64,000 nt of DNA from Paludibacteraceae bacterium (GCA_024405895.1 JAKSNW010000007.1:1-64000), one strand, 5' to 3'; counted from the first letter of the stretch, positions 26,639-35,461 are shown. Notes: a model not told the origin generated them from the sequence alone. Translations and numbers: made by a program.

Positions 26639-28642
26639 ATGACACTTCAAGAATTTCAGGCAGACATTCTGGGCGGCATCCCTGCGAAACTCCCAGAGTT
26701 GAAGCCTTACGATACCAAAATCAACCACGCCCCAAAGCGTAAGGAGATCCTCACCGCCGACGAGAAGAAGTTGGCTCTGAAAAACGCACTCCGCTACTTC
26801 CCAGAGGAGTTGCATGCACAACTCGCTCCTGAGTTTGCCGAGGAATTGCGCAAATACGGCCGCATCTACATGTACCGTTTCCGTCCTGACTACGACATGT
26901 ATGCACGCCCAATCAGCGACTACCCAGCAAAATCACGTCAGGCTGCTGCCATCATGCTCATGATCCAGAACAACCTCGACCCAGCCGTAGCCCAACACCC
27001 ACACGAGTTGATCACCTACGGCGGCAACGGTGCCGTGTTCCAGAACTGGGCTCAATACCGCCTCGTGATGCAATACCTCGCCAACATGACCGACGAGCAG
27101 ACCCTCGTGATGTACTCTGGCCACCCACTCGGCCTCTTCCCATCACACAAAGATGCTCCACGCGTCATCGTCACCAACGGTATGGTCATCCCTAACTACT
27201 CCAAACCAGACGACTGGGAGCGCATGAACGCCCTCGGCGTATCACAATACGGCCAGATGACTGCCGGTTCCTACATGTACATCGGCCCTCAAGGCATCGT
27301 ACACGGCACCACCATCACCGTACTCAACGCTGCACGCAAACAAGGCGGCGACACCGCTGGCAAACTCTTCATCACCGCCGGTCTCGGCGGCATGTCAGGC
27401 GCTCAGCCTAAAGCCGGCAACATCGCAGGTGTCGTTTCCATCACCGCCGAAATCAACCCATCAGCCACACAGAAACGCTACTCACAAGGCTGGGTTGACG
27501 AAGTATACGACAACCTCGACGAACTCTTCGCACACGTCAACGCCTCCATCGCCAAGAAAGAGGCTCGCTCATACGCCTACCAAGGCAACGTCGTTGACCT
27601 CTGGGAATACTGTGCTGCCAAGAACATCCATGTCGACCTCGGCTCCGACCAGACCTCACTCCACAACCCATGGGCTGGCGGCTACTATCCAGTAGGCGTA
27701 AGTTTCGAAGACGCCAAGGACATGATGGCCAACAACCCAGAACTCTTCAAAGAGAAAGTAGAGGAGTCACTCCGTCGTCAGGTAGCAGCCATCAACAAAC
27801 TCTCTGCTGCAGGCATGTACTTCTTCGACTACGGCAACGCCTTCCTCCTCCAGAGTTCACGCGCCGGCGCCGACATCATGGCAGCCGACGGCAAGAAGTT
27901 CCGCTACCCATCCTACGTACAGGACATCATGGGCCCAATGTACTTCGACTACGGCTTCGGCCCATTCCGTTGGGTCTGCACCTCAGGCAAAGAGGAAGAC
28001 CTCGCCATCACCGACGAGATCGCATGCAAGGTGCTTGAGCAGAACGCTTCAGTTGCTCCAGCAGAGATCCGTCAGCAGATGCACGACAACATCCAATGGA
28101 TCAAAGGCGCACGTGCCAACCACCTCGTTGTAGGCTCACAAGCCCGTATCCTCTACGCCGACTGCGAAGGCCGCACCAAGATCGCCGCTGAATTCAACCG
28201 CGCCATCAAGGACGGTCGCCTCAGTGCACCAGTCGTACTCGGCCGCGACCACCACGACGTATCAGGTACCGACTCACCATTCCGTGAGACCTCCAACATC
28301 TACGACGGCTCAAGTTTCTGTGCCGACATGGCTGTCCACAACGTCATCGGCGACTCCTTCCGTGGCGCTACCTGGGTCAGCATCCACAACGGCGGTGGTG
28401 TAGGTTGGGGTGAAGTGATGAACGGTGGCTTCGGCATGGTCATCGACGGCAGCGAAGACTCACACCGTCACCTCACCGAGATGCTTCTCTGGGACGTCAA
28501 CAACGGTATCGCCCGTCGTTCATGGGCACGCAACGAAGGTGCTATGTTCGCCATCAAACGCGAGATGGAGCGCACCCCAGGCCTCAAAGTGACTATCCCA
28601 AACATCGCTTCCGACGAACTCATCGAGAAAACACTCGGATAA
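26639..28642 (+). CDS. hutU: Urocanate hydratase
   Basis: A 667-residue NAD-dependent enzyme converting urocanate to imidazolonepropionate. Landmarks: YGGNGAVFQNWAQY, MYSGHPLGLFPSH, FITAGLGGMSGAQPKA (NAD-binding glycine loop), DLGSDQTSLHNPWAGGYYP, GPFRWVCTSG and RDHHDVSGTDSPFRETSN near the C-terminus. It is longer than the about 550-residue Pseudomonas type, like other Bacteroidota forms. Its C-ending codon bias matches ftcD, its operon partner. Confidence 0.95.
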   Translation: MTLQEFQADILGGIPAKLPELKPYDTKINHAPKRKEILTADEKKLALKNALRYFPEELHAQLAPEFAEELRKYGRIYMYRFRPDYDMYARPISDYPAKSRQAAAIMLMIQNNLDPAVAQHPHELITYGGNGAVFQNWAQYRLVMQYLANMTDEQTLVMYSGHPLGLFPSHKDAPRVIVTNGMVIPNYSKPDDWERMNALGVSQYGQMTAGSYMYIGPQGIVHGTTITVLNAARKQGGDTAGKLFITAGLGGMSGAQPKAGNIAGVVSITAEINPSATQKRYSQGWVDEVYDNLDELFAHVNASIAKKEARSYAYQGNVVDLWEYCAAKNIHVDLGSDQTSLHNPWAGGYYPVGVSFEDAKDMMANNPELFKEKVEESLRRQVAAINKLSAAGMYFFDYGNAFLLQSSRAGADIMAADGKKFRYPSYVQDIMGPMYFDYGFGPFRWVCTSGKEEDLAITDEIACKVLEQNASVAPAEIRQQMHDNIQWIKGARANHLVVGSQARILYADCEGRTKIAAEFNRAIKDGRLSAPVVLGRDHHDVSGTDSPFRETSNIYDGSSFCADMAVHNVIGDSFRGATWVSIHNGGGVGWGEVMNGGFGMVIDGSEDSHRHLTEMLLWDVNNGIARRSWARNEGAMFAIKREMERTPGLKVTIPNIASDELIEKTLG

Positions 28643-28691
28643 TAGGCGATAAGGCATAAGGCGACAAGCCTTCGTCTTTCGTTCATACAAC

Positions 28692-28722
28692 AGGACCGTT
28701 CCACCCCGGAGCGGTCTTGTTT
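28692..28722 (+). terminator. Terminator of ftcD-hutU
   Basis: AGGACCGTTCC at 28692-28702 pairs with GGAGCGGTCTT at 28708-28718 (two wobble pairs), followed by GTTTT. The GGCGATAAGGC word seen before it (28648) recurs at 54150 and, reversed, at 34683. Confidence 0.75.
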
Positions 28723-28724
28723 TC

Positions 28725-28924
28725 GTATATATAAATATAGTATAGGAAAAACGGCCGTCATTCCCACGTTTTTGTCTATCGAATCTGGTCACCTTCGGTC
28801 ACCTCCTTGTCCATGTTTCTGTTCTTGGAGTTCAGTTTTTCCTTTTGCTTCTTTCTCTCGATCAAACCCCAACTTCTAAATAAAAACACCAAACACCCCT
28901 CCTCCCATCAGTTCACCTCGCCCA
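28725..28924. other. Gene-free stretch between hutU and the reverse operon
   Basis: I see no gene, promoter or repeat in these 200 bases. The frames are short and codon use is random. Confidence 0.5.
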
Positions 28925-28925
28925 A

Positions 28926-28960
28926 CAAAAAAGCCGCCCCTCAGCAAAGAGAAGCGGCTT
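28926..28960 (-). terminator. Terminator of the rex operon
   Basis: AAGCCGC at 28931-28937 pairs with GCGGCTT at 28954-28960, with further inner pairs, and a T run on the reverse strand. It lies 26 bases past the stop of the 54-residue protein. Confidence 0.8.
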
Positions 28961-28986
28961 GAATGACCTGTGGAACAGCCGTCGCA

Positions 28987-29151
28987 TCAAGGCAACGTAT
29001 CGGTCAACTCGTCGACGAAAGCCTCGTAATCCTCAGGAAAATCGGTGTTGGTCAACACATCCAGCGGATTCTCATTCTCCTTCATGCGAGTCTTCTCGTT
29101 GTCGCGGCGTTCAGCCTCCGTAGCCATCGAGAATTTTGATTGATCTATCAT
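28987..29151 (-). CDS. Small acidic protein, 54 residues
   Basis: A 54-codon frame on the reverse strand, ATG at 29149-29151, TGA at 28987-28989. The product is strongly charged: MIDQSKFSMATEAERRDNEK, then KTRMKENENPL and an acidic end DFPEDYEAFVDELTDTLP. It lies 11 bases after mtaB and 26 before a terminator, so it is the last gene of a four-gene operon. No function is known to me. An internal ATG eight codons later is possible. Confidence 0.65.
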   Translation of the reverse strand: MIDQSKFSMATEAERRDNEKTRMKENENPLDVLTNTDFPEDYEAFVDELTDTLP

Positions 29152-29162
29152 AATCTTGAAAC

Positions 29163-30464
29163 TTATTTTTCTGGTTGAGTATTCTCCTCTGTGAGCACTA
29201 TCTCGGCAAACTTATTCGCCTTCGACGCATCGTACGGACTGATGCAGCGCACGTAGTTCTCCGTGAAACCGTGCATCATGCCCCCCTTGCGTGACGACTC
29301 CCAAAGCACCGTCCGCCTGCTGCCCCATTGCGAAGCATAGAACGCCTCCGTCTTCTGCTCCGACAGTTCATGCAGTCGCTCGCTTCTCCGCTTGCGCTCC
29401 TCCATCGGCACGATAGGGGTGATCTCCAGCGCCTTCGTCTTGGCGCGCTCGGAGTAGGTGAACACATGGAGTTGCGACACCGGCAGACTCTCAATGAACC
29501 TGTAGCCCGCCTCAAACTCCTCCGCCGTCTCTCCGCGGCAGCCTGCCATCACGTCCACGCCGATGAACGCCTCCGGCATCACCGCCTTGATGTGGTGGAT
29601 GCGCTCGGCAAATAGGGCAGTGTCGTAGTGGCGGTGCATCAGTTTCAGCACCACATCGCTGCCCGACTGCAGAGGAATATGGAAGTGCGGCGCAAAATGG
29701 CGCGACGAAGCCACGAAATCGATGATTTCGTCAGACAGCAGATTGGGCTCGATGGAAGAGATGCGGTAGCGCACCTCCCCCTCCAGTGCGTCCAGCGCAC
29801 GGATGAGGTCGAAGAACGTCTCGCCCGTCGACTTGCCGAAATCGCCCGTATTCACGCCCGTCAGCACGATCTCGTGAGCCCCCTCTTCGATGGCCTTGCG
29901 TGCCACCCCGATGGTCTCGGCAATCGTCGCGTTGCGGCTGCGTCCGCGTGCAAACGGAATCGTGCAGTAGGTACAATAGTAGTCGCATCCGTCCTGCACC
30001 TTGAGGAAATGGCGTGTGCGGTCGTCGGCAGAGCAGGTAGGGCAGAAATTGCGGATGTCGGCCGTGCGGGTCGTATGCACCTCTGCCTGGCGTTTCTTCT
30101 CCACTGCGCCGAGGAACTCGGCAACGGAGAACTTGTCGTTGGCGCCAATCACGAGGTCCACACCTTCAAACGTGCCGATCTCCTCCGCCTTCAGTTGGGC
30201 ATAGCAGCCCGTCACCACCGTAAACGCCTTCGGGTGCTGTCGCACGGCGCGGTGTATGGCCTGTCGGCACTTGCGGTCGGCAGTGTCGGTCACCGTACAG
30301 GTGTTGATGAGCACCACATCGGCCTGCTCGCCGCTCTTGCAGCGCATCATGCCTGCCTGCATCAGCATGCGTCCGATGGCACTCGTCTCGGCAAAGTTCA
30401 ATTTGCAGCCCAACGTATAGGTTGCCAGTCGTTTGCCAGCGAGTGTCTCTGTGTGCTCTATCAT
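29163..30464 (-). CDS. mtaB: tRNA t6A37 methylthiotransferase, MtaB-like
   Basis: A 433-residue radical-SAM methylthiotransferase acting on t6A37 of tRNAs. Landmarks: TYTLGCKLNFAETSAIGR, NTCTVTDTADRKCRQ, VTGCYAQLK with the auxiliary cluster Cys, and the core VQDGCDYYCTYCTIPFARGRS (CxxxCxxC). The CKLNFAE start, rather than CQMNVAD as in MiaB, points to MtaB. GC-rich codons, unlike the AT-rich lipoproteins nearby. It is ten bases after the FAH gene. Confidence 0.92.
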   Translation of the reverse strand: MIEHTETLAGKRLATYTLGCKLNFAETSAIGRMLMQAGMMRCKSGEQADVVLINTCTVTDTADRKCRQAIHRAVRQHPKAFTVVTGCYAQLKAEEIGTFEGVDLVIGANDKFSVAEFLGAVEKKRQAEVHTTRTADIRNFCPTCSADDRTRHFLKVQDGCDYYCTYCTIPFARGRSRNATIAETIGVARKAIEEGAHEIVLTGVNTGDFGKSTGETFFDLIRALDALEGEVRYRISSIEPNLLSDEIIDFVASSRHFAPHFHIPLQSGSDVVLKLMHRHYDTALFAERIHHIKAVMPEAFIGVDVMAGCRGETAEEFEAGYRFIESLPVSQLHVFTYSERAKTKALEITPIVPMEERKRRSERLHELSEQKTEAFYASQWGSRRTVLWESSRKGGMMHGFTENYVRCISPYDASKANKFAEIVLTEENTQPEK

Positions 30465-30474
30465 GATGATGAAA

Positions 30475-31089
30475 TTATTTGCAATTAAAATCGAACATTG
30501 TCTTGCCTTCCATCTTGCCTACCAGACGGTCGCCTGGCACTACAGGACCAACGCCTGCTGGTGTGCCTGTGTAGATGAGGTCACCGGTCTTCAGTGTGAA
30601 GAAACGGCTGCAGTAAGAAACCAGGAAGTCGAAGGTGAAGAGCATATCCTTAGTGTTGCCCACTTGAACGGTCTCGCCATTCTTCTCGAGTGTGAAGTTG
30701 ATGGCGTTGCGGTCTGGCAATTCGCTGATATTGATGAAGTCACCCAATACGGCGCTGCCGTCGAAACCTTTTGCTATGGCCCAAGGTTTGCCTTTCTCCT
30801 TTGCTACGTTCTGAAGGTCGCGTGCTGTGAAATCGACGCCGAGAGCCACTTGGTCGTAGTAGCGGTGAGCAAATTTCTCATCTATGCACTTGCCGAGTTT
30901 GCTGATGCAGAGTACTACTTCAGTCTCGTATTGCACGTCGCTTGAGAACTCAGGCACAAAGAATGGCTTGTTGCCTTTCAGCAGGGCTGAGTCAGGCATA
31001 AGGAAGATAGTTGGTTCTGATGGCACGAAGTTGCGTCCCATCTCATTATTATGTTTTGGATAATTCCAACCGATACCAATGATTTTCAT
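30475..31089 (-). CDS. Fumarylacetoacetate hydrolase-family enzyme
   Basis: A 204-residue enzyme with the FAH C-terminal fold. Landmarks: VQYETEVVLCIS (metal-binding Glu pair), ALGVDFTARDLQNVAKEKGKPWAIAKGFDG and GDLIYTGTPAGVGPV. The family hydrolyses or decarboxylates short 2-oxo acids (oxaloacetate decarboxylase, acylpyruvase, catechol pathways); which reaction applies here cannot be told. It lies 18 bases after rex. Confidence 0.85.
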   Translation of the reverse strand: MKIIGIGWNYPKHNNEMGRNFVPSEPTIFLMPDSALLKGNKPFFVPEFSSDVQYETEVVLCISKLGKCIDEKFAHRYYDQVALGVDFTARDLQNVAKEKGKPWAIAKGFDGSAVLGDFINISELPDRNAINFTLEKNGETVQVGNTKDMLFTFDFLVSYCSRFFTLKTGDLIYTGTPAGVGPVVPGDRLVGKMEGKTMFDFNCK

Positions 31090-31107
31090 ATTATCGTAGA
31101 TGATGAA

Positions 31108-31758
31108 TTAGCGTTTGTTGTTCTCCTTCTTTTCGCTCAAACGGTTGTAGATGACAGCCAGGTGCGCGTAAATAGAGGTGTTTTGCAGCACTATTTCCTG
31201 TGGCACGGTGATACGGTAAGGCGTGAAGTTCCAAATAGCCTTGATGCCTCCAGCCACCATGAGGTCTGCCACCGACTGAGCTTGCCATGCCGGAACGGTC
31301 AGCACGCCGACAGTGGCAGGCGACTCGCGCTGAATCTCTGCAAACTTCGATGTGTGCTGAATAGGAATGTGGTTGATGTGCGTGCCGATGAGTTCGTATT
31401 TGATGTCAAAAGCCGCCACGATGTCCAGACCGTATTGCAGCAGACCATTGTCGTGCAGCAATGAGCCGCCGAGGCTGCCGGCACCAAACAGGAAGGCTTT
31501 GTGAACATGGGAGAATCCGAGGAACTCCTCCAATGTGGCAATCAACTCGTCGACATTATAACCCACGCGTGTCTTGCCTGGCACTTGGGCATAGGAGAAG
31601 TCCTTAGCCACTTGCGAAGCGTCAACGCCAATCTGGTTGGCTATCTGGGTTGAAGAGAGTGTCACCTCGCCGTTCTGCTTGGCAATCTTGGCGTAGGAGA
31701 GATACCAAGGAAGGCGTCCCAACGTAGGTTCTGGCACTTTGATGAACGTATCTGGCAT
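31108..31758 (-). CDS. rex: Redox-sensing transcriptional repressor Rex
   Basis: A 216-residue NADH-sensing repressor. The N-terminal winged helix holds PEPTLGRLPWYLSYAK, VTLSSTQIANQIGVDASQVAKDFS; the Rossmann domain has the nucleotide loop AFLFGAGSLGGSLL and later GVLTVPAWQAQSVADLMV. ATG at 31758 starts MPDTFIKVPEPT; a longer frame upstream reads through the -7 box. It heads an operon with the FAH enzyme, mtaB and a small protein. Rex switches fermentative genes according to the NADH/NAD ratio. Confidence 0.92.
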   Translation of the reverse strand: MPDTFIKVPEPTLGRLPWYLSYAKIAKQNGEVTLSSTQIANQIGVDASQVAKDFSYAQVPGKTRVGYNVDELIATLEEFLGFSHVHKAFLFGAGSLGGSLLHDNGLLQYGLDIVAAFDIKYELIGTHINHIPIQHTSKFAEIQRESPATVGVLTVPAWQAQSVADLMVAGGIKAIWNFTPYRITVPQEIVLQNTSIYAHLAVIYNRLSEKKENNKR

Positions 31759-31788
31759 TTTATTGTCGGAGATTTTTATTTTCGGGTG

Positions 31789-31796
31789 CAAAGTTA
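31789..31796 (-). promoter_or_regulatory. -7 promoter box of rex
   Basis: The reverse strand reads TAACTTTG, 30 bases before the rex ATG. No clear -33 element. I do not see a Rex operator. Confidence 0.5.
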
Positions 31797-31900
31797 CTAA
31801 ACAATACGCTTTTTCTCTGCTTTTGTGGCTCGAAAAATCAAGCCTAATCTGTTTCTTCTGCATTTATTTGTCGGGAAACGAAAGATGATTTCATTGTAAT

Positions 31901-31931
31901 TTTGTAATGCGAGAAAAAAGGCATACTTTTG
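31901..31931 (+). promoter_or_regulatory. Promoter of the 32-34 kb lipoprotein operon
   Basis: TTTG at 31901-31904, 19-base gap, TACTTTTG at 31924-31931: a full consensus match. It leaves a leader of about 120 bases before the first ATG. Confidence 0.75.
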
Positions 31932-32059
31932 CATTGTAAATTACAAAATGTTAAACGTTGGCGGAGCATTGATGTTCCGCATTGCAAATCAGACAAGAAA
32001 CGGTTCGCCTTTCTGCTTTGCTTCTCAAAAATCAAACCTTAGCGAACCATTGGGATAAA

Positions 32060-32596
32060 ATGAAAAAACTCTTTACTTTAGTCTTCTCTGTACTTGTGGC
32101 TGCAATGGTGTTCACGAGTTGCAAGCCACAGCCTAACGAACCTCAGTTTGGCCCTGCAGAAACTCTCTATGTGGATTATGCAATGAACTATTGTGACTGG
32201 TACAATGCAAATACCACATTCTTTTATGTTACACTTGACGACGAATCAAAGTCAGACGGTAACAATGGCCGCGAGTACACACTTCAGTTCTTTGCTCCTG
32301 CAAATGTGACATTCCCACCTGCTGGCGAATATCCTTTCACCGATTCGCAAACAGCCATGAATGCTTTGATTGGCACTGTGTCTGACAACGGCGAGATTGT
32401 GATGGGCAGCTCTTATGTGGAATATGTAAGAGGCGTGGCTGATATTGACACGCGCGAACTTATCACCGATGGTAAAATCATCATCGAGGAAGGTACCGAA
32501 TGCCGCGTTATCCGTTTCCAGGCAACTGTTGACGGAGCCATGAAATACTTTGAGGCTACCATTCCAGATTCAAAATGGAAGGTAGAGCAGTGGTAA
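32060..32596 (+). CDS. Small lipoprotein, paralogue of the next gene
   Basis: A 178-residue lipoprotein; ATG at 32060 gives a signal peptide ending VFTSCKPQPNEP. The mature part begins LYVDYAMNYCDWYNANTTFFYVTLDD, closely patterned like VDQALNYLDDY... in the product at 32631-33164, and both end SKW or SQW plus a short tail. The two are tandem paralogues, probably surface-exposed beta-sandwiches. Function unknown. First gene of a three-gene operon. Confidence 0.78.
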   Translation: MKKLFTLVFSVLVAAMVFTSCKPQPNEPQFGPAETLYVDYAMNYCDWYNANTTFFYVTLDDESKSDGNNGREYTLQFFAPANVTFPPAGEYPFTDSQTAMNALIGTVSDNGEIVMGSSYVEYVRGVADIDTRELITDGKIIIEEGTECRVIRFQATVDGAMKYFEATIPDSKWKVEQW

Positions 32597-32630
32597 ACCA
32601 AACTACAGAATAAATACTATTATTAATATA

Positions 32631-33164
32631 ATGAAAAAGAATCTATTCAAATCGATGCTCGCAATCTTTGCGATGCTCGCACTCGTAGCTTGTGGCAACA
32701 CCCCTGAGGAGCCACAAGACGACTACACTGTAATCACTGTTGACCAAGCCCTCAACTATCTTGACGACTACGGCGAGGGAACCACCGACTTCTTTTTTGC
32801 CGGCATGGACGACGGTATGGCTGCCAGCATGAATGGCCGCAACTTCTATTTCGATGTTGTTTGCGAAGGCGAGTGCTCTGTGCCAAAGGCCGGTCATTAC
32901 GTCATCGCTACCACCAAAGAAGCCAACACCATGGTGGCTGCATTCCAAGACCCTTACATCGGCGTTTGGCAGGGTTGCTATTGCGAAACCTGGGAGAACG
33001 GCGAGAAGGTGGAAGGTGCCGAGATTGGCTACACCGAAGGCTATATGGATGTCACCGAGGAGGCCGATCAGGTGGTCTGCATCATCTGCGTCAAAGAGAA
33101 CGGTGTGGATAAAACCTACAAAGCCGTTATTTTGAACTCACAGTGGACCGAAGTACAATTTTAA
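32631..33164 (+). CDS. Small lipoprotein, paralogue of the previous gene
   Basis: A 177-residue lipoprotein (signal ends LALVACGNTPEEPQ). The body VDQALNYLDDYGEGTTDFFF and the ending AVILNSQWTEVQF mirror the product of 32060-32596, so this is a tandem duplication. Codons are more C-ending than in the first copy, so the pair is old or under different constraint. It starts 34 bases after its neighbour; 14 bases separate it from the next gene. Confidence 0.78.
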   Translation: MKKNLFKSMLAIFAMLALVACGNTPEEPQDDYTVITVDQALNYLDDYGEGTTDFFFAGMDDGMAASMNGRNFYFDVVCEGECSVPKAGHYVIATTKEANTMVAAFQDPYIGVWQGCYCETWENGEKVEGAEIGYTEGYMDVTEEADQVVCIICVKENGVDKTYKAVILNSQWTEVQF

Positions 33165-33178
33165 AATCAGATGATACA

Positions 33179-34168
33179 ATGAAAAAAGCACTCCTTTCAA
33201 TCTGGATGATTGCCATGGCATTGTGTTTTGCTGCCTGCAACCACAACGAGCCTAAGCCAGACGATGATCCAAACAACAACAACGACCCTAAAGAACCCGC
33301 CGTTGAGGTGACTTTCACCAGCGTCAACCCAACATCGATTACAGCCAAATTCGAGCCTAACGAGGCTTGTGTCAAATATGTCTTCATCATCGATGAACCA
33401 GGCAGCAGCGAGAACCTCGCCTACTGGGCTCAGATGTTCGGCTTCACCCTTGAGCAGATGGTCGAAGAACTCGGCGTTGAGACCGTGGGCGACACCACCT
33501 TCACCTTCAAGGACCTCCCACCAAAGACCGAGCACATCCTCTATACCATGGCCTACGACGCAGAGGGCAACAAGGTGTTCCATGGCGACACAATTTACAC
33601 CGAGACCCAAGGCGGCTCAGGCCAAAGCGTAATCACCGTGACCGTGACCAACATCACCAGCACCTCTGCTTACGTGACTGCTACTCCTAATGACCAGACA
33701 TGTTATTTCTACGACGGCTTGATTGTACGCAGCTATGCCGACTCAATCGGCACTGACTCTATGGCCATCGTCTTGAAAGAGCAGCCTTATGTCATGTACA
33801 AAACCGACGAATGGGAATGGCAAGAACTGCTCCCTGGCACCGAGTACTACGCTTGCGGTATCGGCGCCAACGCCAACGACGAATGGGGACCACTGGAGAT
33901 GGTGCTCTTCTCCACCACCTCCGAGGCCAGCACCATGGCACGTAGCCGTCAGTTGAAAGCCAACGTTCGTGGCGGAATGCTCGAACTCAACGGCATGCCT
34001 GAGGACGGCGCCATCGTGACCCTCTACAACGGCAACGGCGTACCAGTCATGCGTCAAAGAGTTGTTGAAACGCACGCCGCAATCTCAGTGCGCAACCTTG
34101 CACACGGCACCTACACACTCCGCGTGATGGGCGGCCGCAGCTTGGCTCACAAGAAGATTCAGCTCTAA
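33179..34168 (+). CDS. Lipoprotein with a C-terminal sorting-like domain
   Basis: A 329-residue protein. The signal peptide ends LCFAACNHNEP (lipobox) followed by an Asp/Asn linker. Two fibronectin-type-III-like units follow (VEVTFTSVNPTSITAKFEPNE and VITVTVTNITSTSAYVTATP). The last 70 residues (GGMLELNGMPEDGAIVTLYNG... NLAHGTYTLRVMGGRSLAHKKIQL) have the shape of a type IX secretion type-A sorting domain. A lipobox plus a sorting-like end is an unusual pairing. The start at ATG 33179 is preferred over an upstream GTG, which would place residues before the signal peptide. Confidence 0.75.
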   Translation: MKKALLSIWMIAMALCFAACNHNEPKPDDDPNNNNDPKEPAVEVTFTSVNPTSITAKFEPNEACVKYVFIIDEPGSSENLAYWAQMFGFTLEQMVEELGVETVGDTTFTFKDLPPKTEHILYTMAYDAEGNKVFHGDTIYTETQGGSGQSVITVTVTNITSTSAYVTATPNDQTCYFYDGLIVRSYADSIGTDSMAIVLKEQPYVMYKTDEWEWQELLPGTEYYACGIGANANDEWGPLEMVLFSTTSEASTMARSRQLKANVRGGMLELNGMPEDGAIVTLYNGNGVPVMRQRVVETHAAISVRNLAHGTYTLRVMGGRSLAHKKIQL

Positions 34169-34195
34169 GTCGCTCAGCCGACCATACCTTATAGA

Positions 34196-34228
34196 AATAC
34201 ACCGACCCTCGGGCCGGTGTATTTTTTT
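34196..34228 (+). terminator. Terminator of the lipoprotein operon
   Basis: AATACACCG...CGGTGTATT stem with an inner CCC/GGG continuation around TCG, followed by seven T. Confidence 0.8.
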
Positions 34229-34319
34229 CCCCCATCTCTGTGGCAGACCACTGAGGGCAGTCAAAGGCTTCGAGCAAAGCTTGCGGAAGGAATCTGCACT
34301 GCAATTCCTTTCTCTCCGT

Positions 34320-34500
34320 TCGTCGGGAAGGAAAAGTTGTCGACTTTTTGGCCTCGCCGACCGTCGGGACGGTTTTGCCTGCAGGATTTTCCTTCTCGCC
34401 GACCGTCGGGACGGTTTTGCCTGCAGGATTTTCCTTCTCGCCGACCGTCGGGGCGGTTTTGCCTGCAGGATTTTCCTTCTCGCCGTTCGTCGGGGAGTTT
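34320..34500. repeat. Second 42-bp array, sequence-unrelated to the first
   Basis: Anchors of the type CCGTCGGG recur at 34320, 34361, 34403, 34445 and 34487, i.e. 41, 42, 42, 42 bases apart. Three central units are nearly identical (CCGACCGTCGGGACGG, then GTTTTGCCTGCAGGATTTTC and a CTTCTCG tail); the outer two are diverged. CCGTC and GACGG form a small inverted repeat. The unit encodes 14-residue repeats on both strands only because 42 divides by three. It starts about 90 bases after a terminator. A lone exact 16-bp anchor is also at 47599. Confidence 0.88.
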
Positions 34501-35409
34501 TTCGTTAGCAAAGATACGAAGATTTTGCGAATCTACGGGTTTTGTGGCCGGAAGATGTCGCGGTCGGCATTAAAAGTGAAAAGTGAAGTCTGCGATTAAG
34601 CGAGAGCAGAACCAAGCTTGCTTGGTATGCCGAGCGTGAGCAGACTCTTTGTGAAACAAAGAAAAGTGAAAAGTTCGCCCTATCGCCTTATCGCCTCATC
34701 GCCTTATCGCCGAATTATACATTGCGCCGCAGGCAAAAGGGGGTCTATTGCTTCGCAAGAAATTTTAATAAGAAATTTTAATAAGAAATTCCTGATAGTC
34801 GGCCTATGAGCAAACAAAATAATTTCTAAAAATTAAATTTTCCCAACTCCAATTTCTCAAAATCAATTTCTTGCCTAAGCAATAAACAAATCCTCTAACG
34901 TAACTGCCAAATTATACGGTTAATTATACGTTGCGCCGCAGGCAAAAAGTCTCCCGTTGATTTCTTTTTTAACGCGAATGACCGTTGAATTATCCGTGAA
35001 CTAGCGTAGCGTAGTCGCGACCGATAGGGAGTCCCGAAGGGATGCGAAGCACAATTATCCGTTAATTAATTATCGTTTCCGCAGTACAACAAGAATGTGT
35101 TTTAAAATTTACGGAATAATTTACGGATAATTTTCGCCTAATTATACGTTGCGCCGCAGGCAAAGTCTCCCGTTGATTTCTTTTTTAACGCGAATGACCG
35201 TTGAATTACCCGTGAATTATCCATTAATCACATGAATTGTTGAATTATACGGATTAATTTACGGATAATTTTCGCCTAATTATACGTTGCGCCGCAGGCA
35301 AAAAGAAGTTTCTCAACGTTAACGTTAACCTTAACCTTAACCTCCTCGTTCCCGTTCTCGTTCCCGTTCCCGTTCCCTCATCGCCTAATTTTTGGTTCCA
35401 CAAAAAAGA
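34501..35409. repeat. Non-coding stretch with dispersed and microsatellite repeats
   Basis: No gene. The block AATTATACGTTGCGCCGCAG recurs near 34713 (diverged), 34922, 35140 and 35277; around 34922 and 35140 it extends to about 80 bp (through GTCTCCCGTTGATTTC, AACGCGAATGACCGTTGAATT). ACGGATAATTTTCGCC precedes the last two. Other simple repeats are TATCGCC tracts at 34681-34712, an AAGAAATTTTAAT duplication at 34757-34790 and hexamers TTAACC and CCCGTT at 35316-35378. This looks like a relic or recombination-prone zone. Confidence 0.75.
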
Positions 35410-35439
35410 AACCGGCTGCCTCAAGCGAGACAGCCGGTT
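35410..35439 (-). terminator. Terminator of mutA-mutB
   Basis: AACCGGCTG pairs with CAGCCGGTT, and the reverse strand continues into a T run. It lies 23 bases past the mutB stop. Confidence 0.82.
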
Positions 35440-35461
35440 GGTTTATCTGGTAAATGGGAGA

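Noticed and set aside
34047-34573. Overlapping frames with PAGKT or SPTVG-type repeats on both strands
   Set aside because: Same reason: they are translations of the 34.3-kb array in both directions, and one overlaps the real lipoprotein gene.
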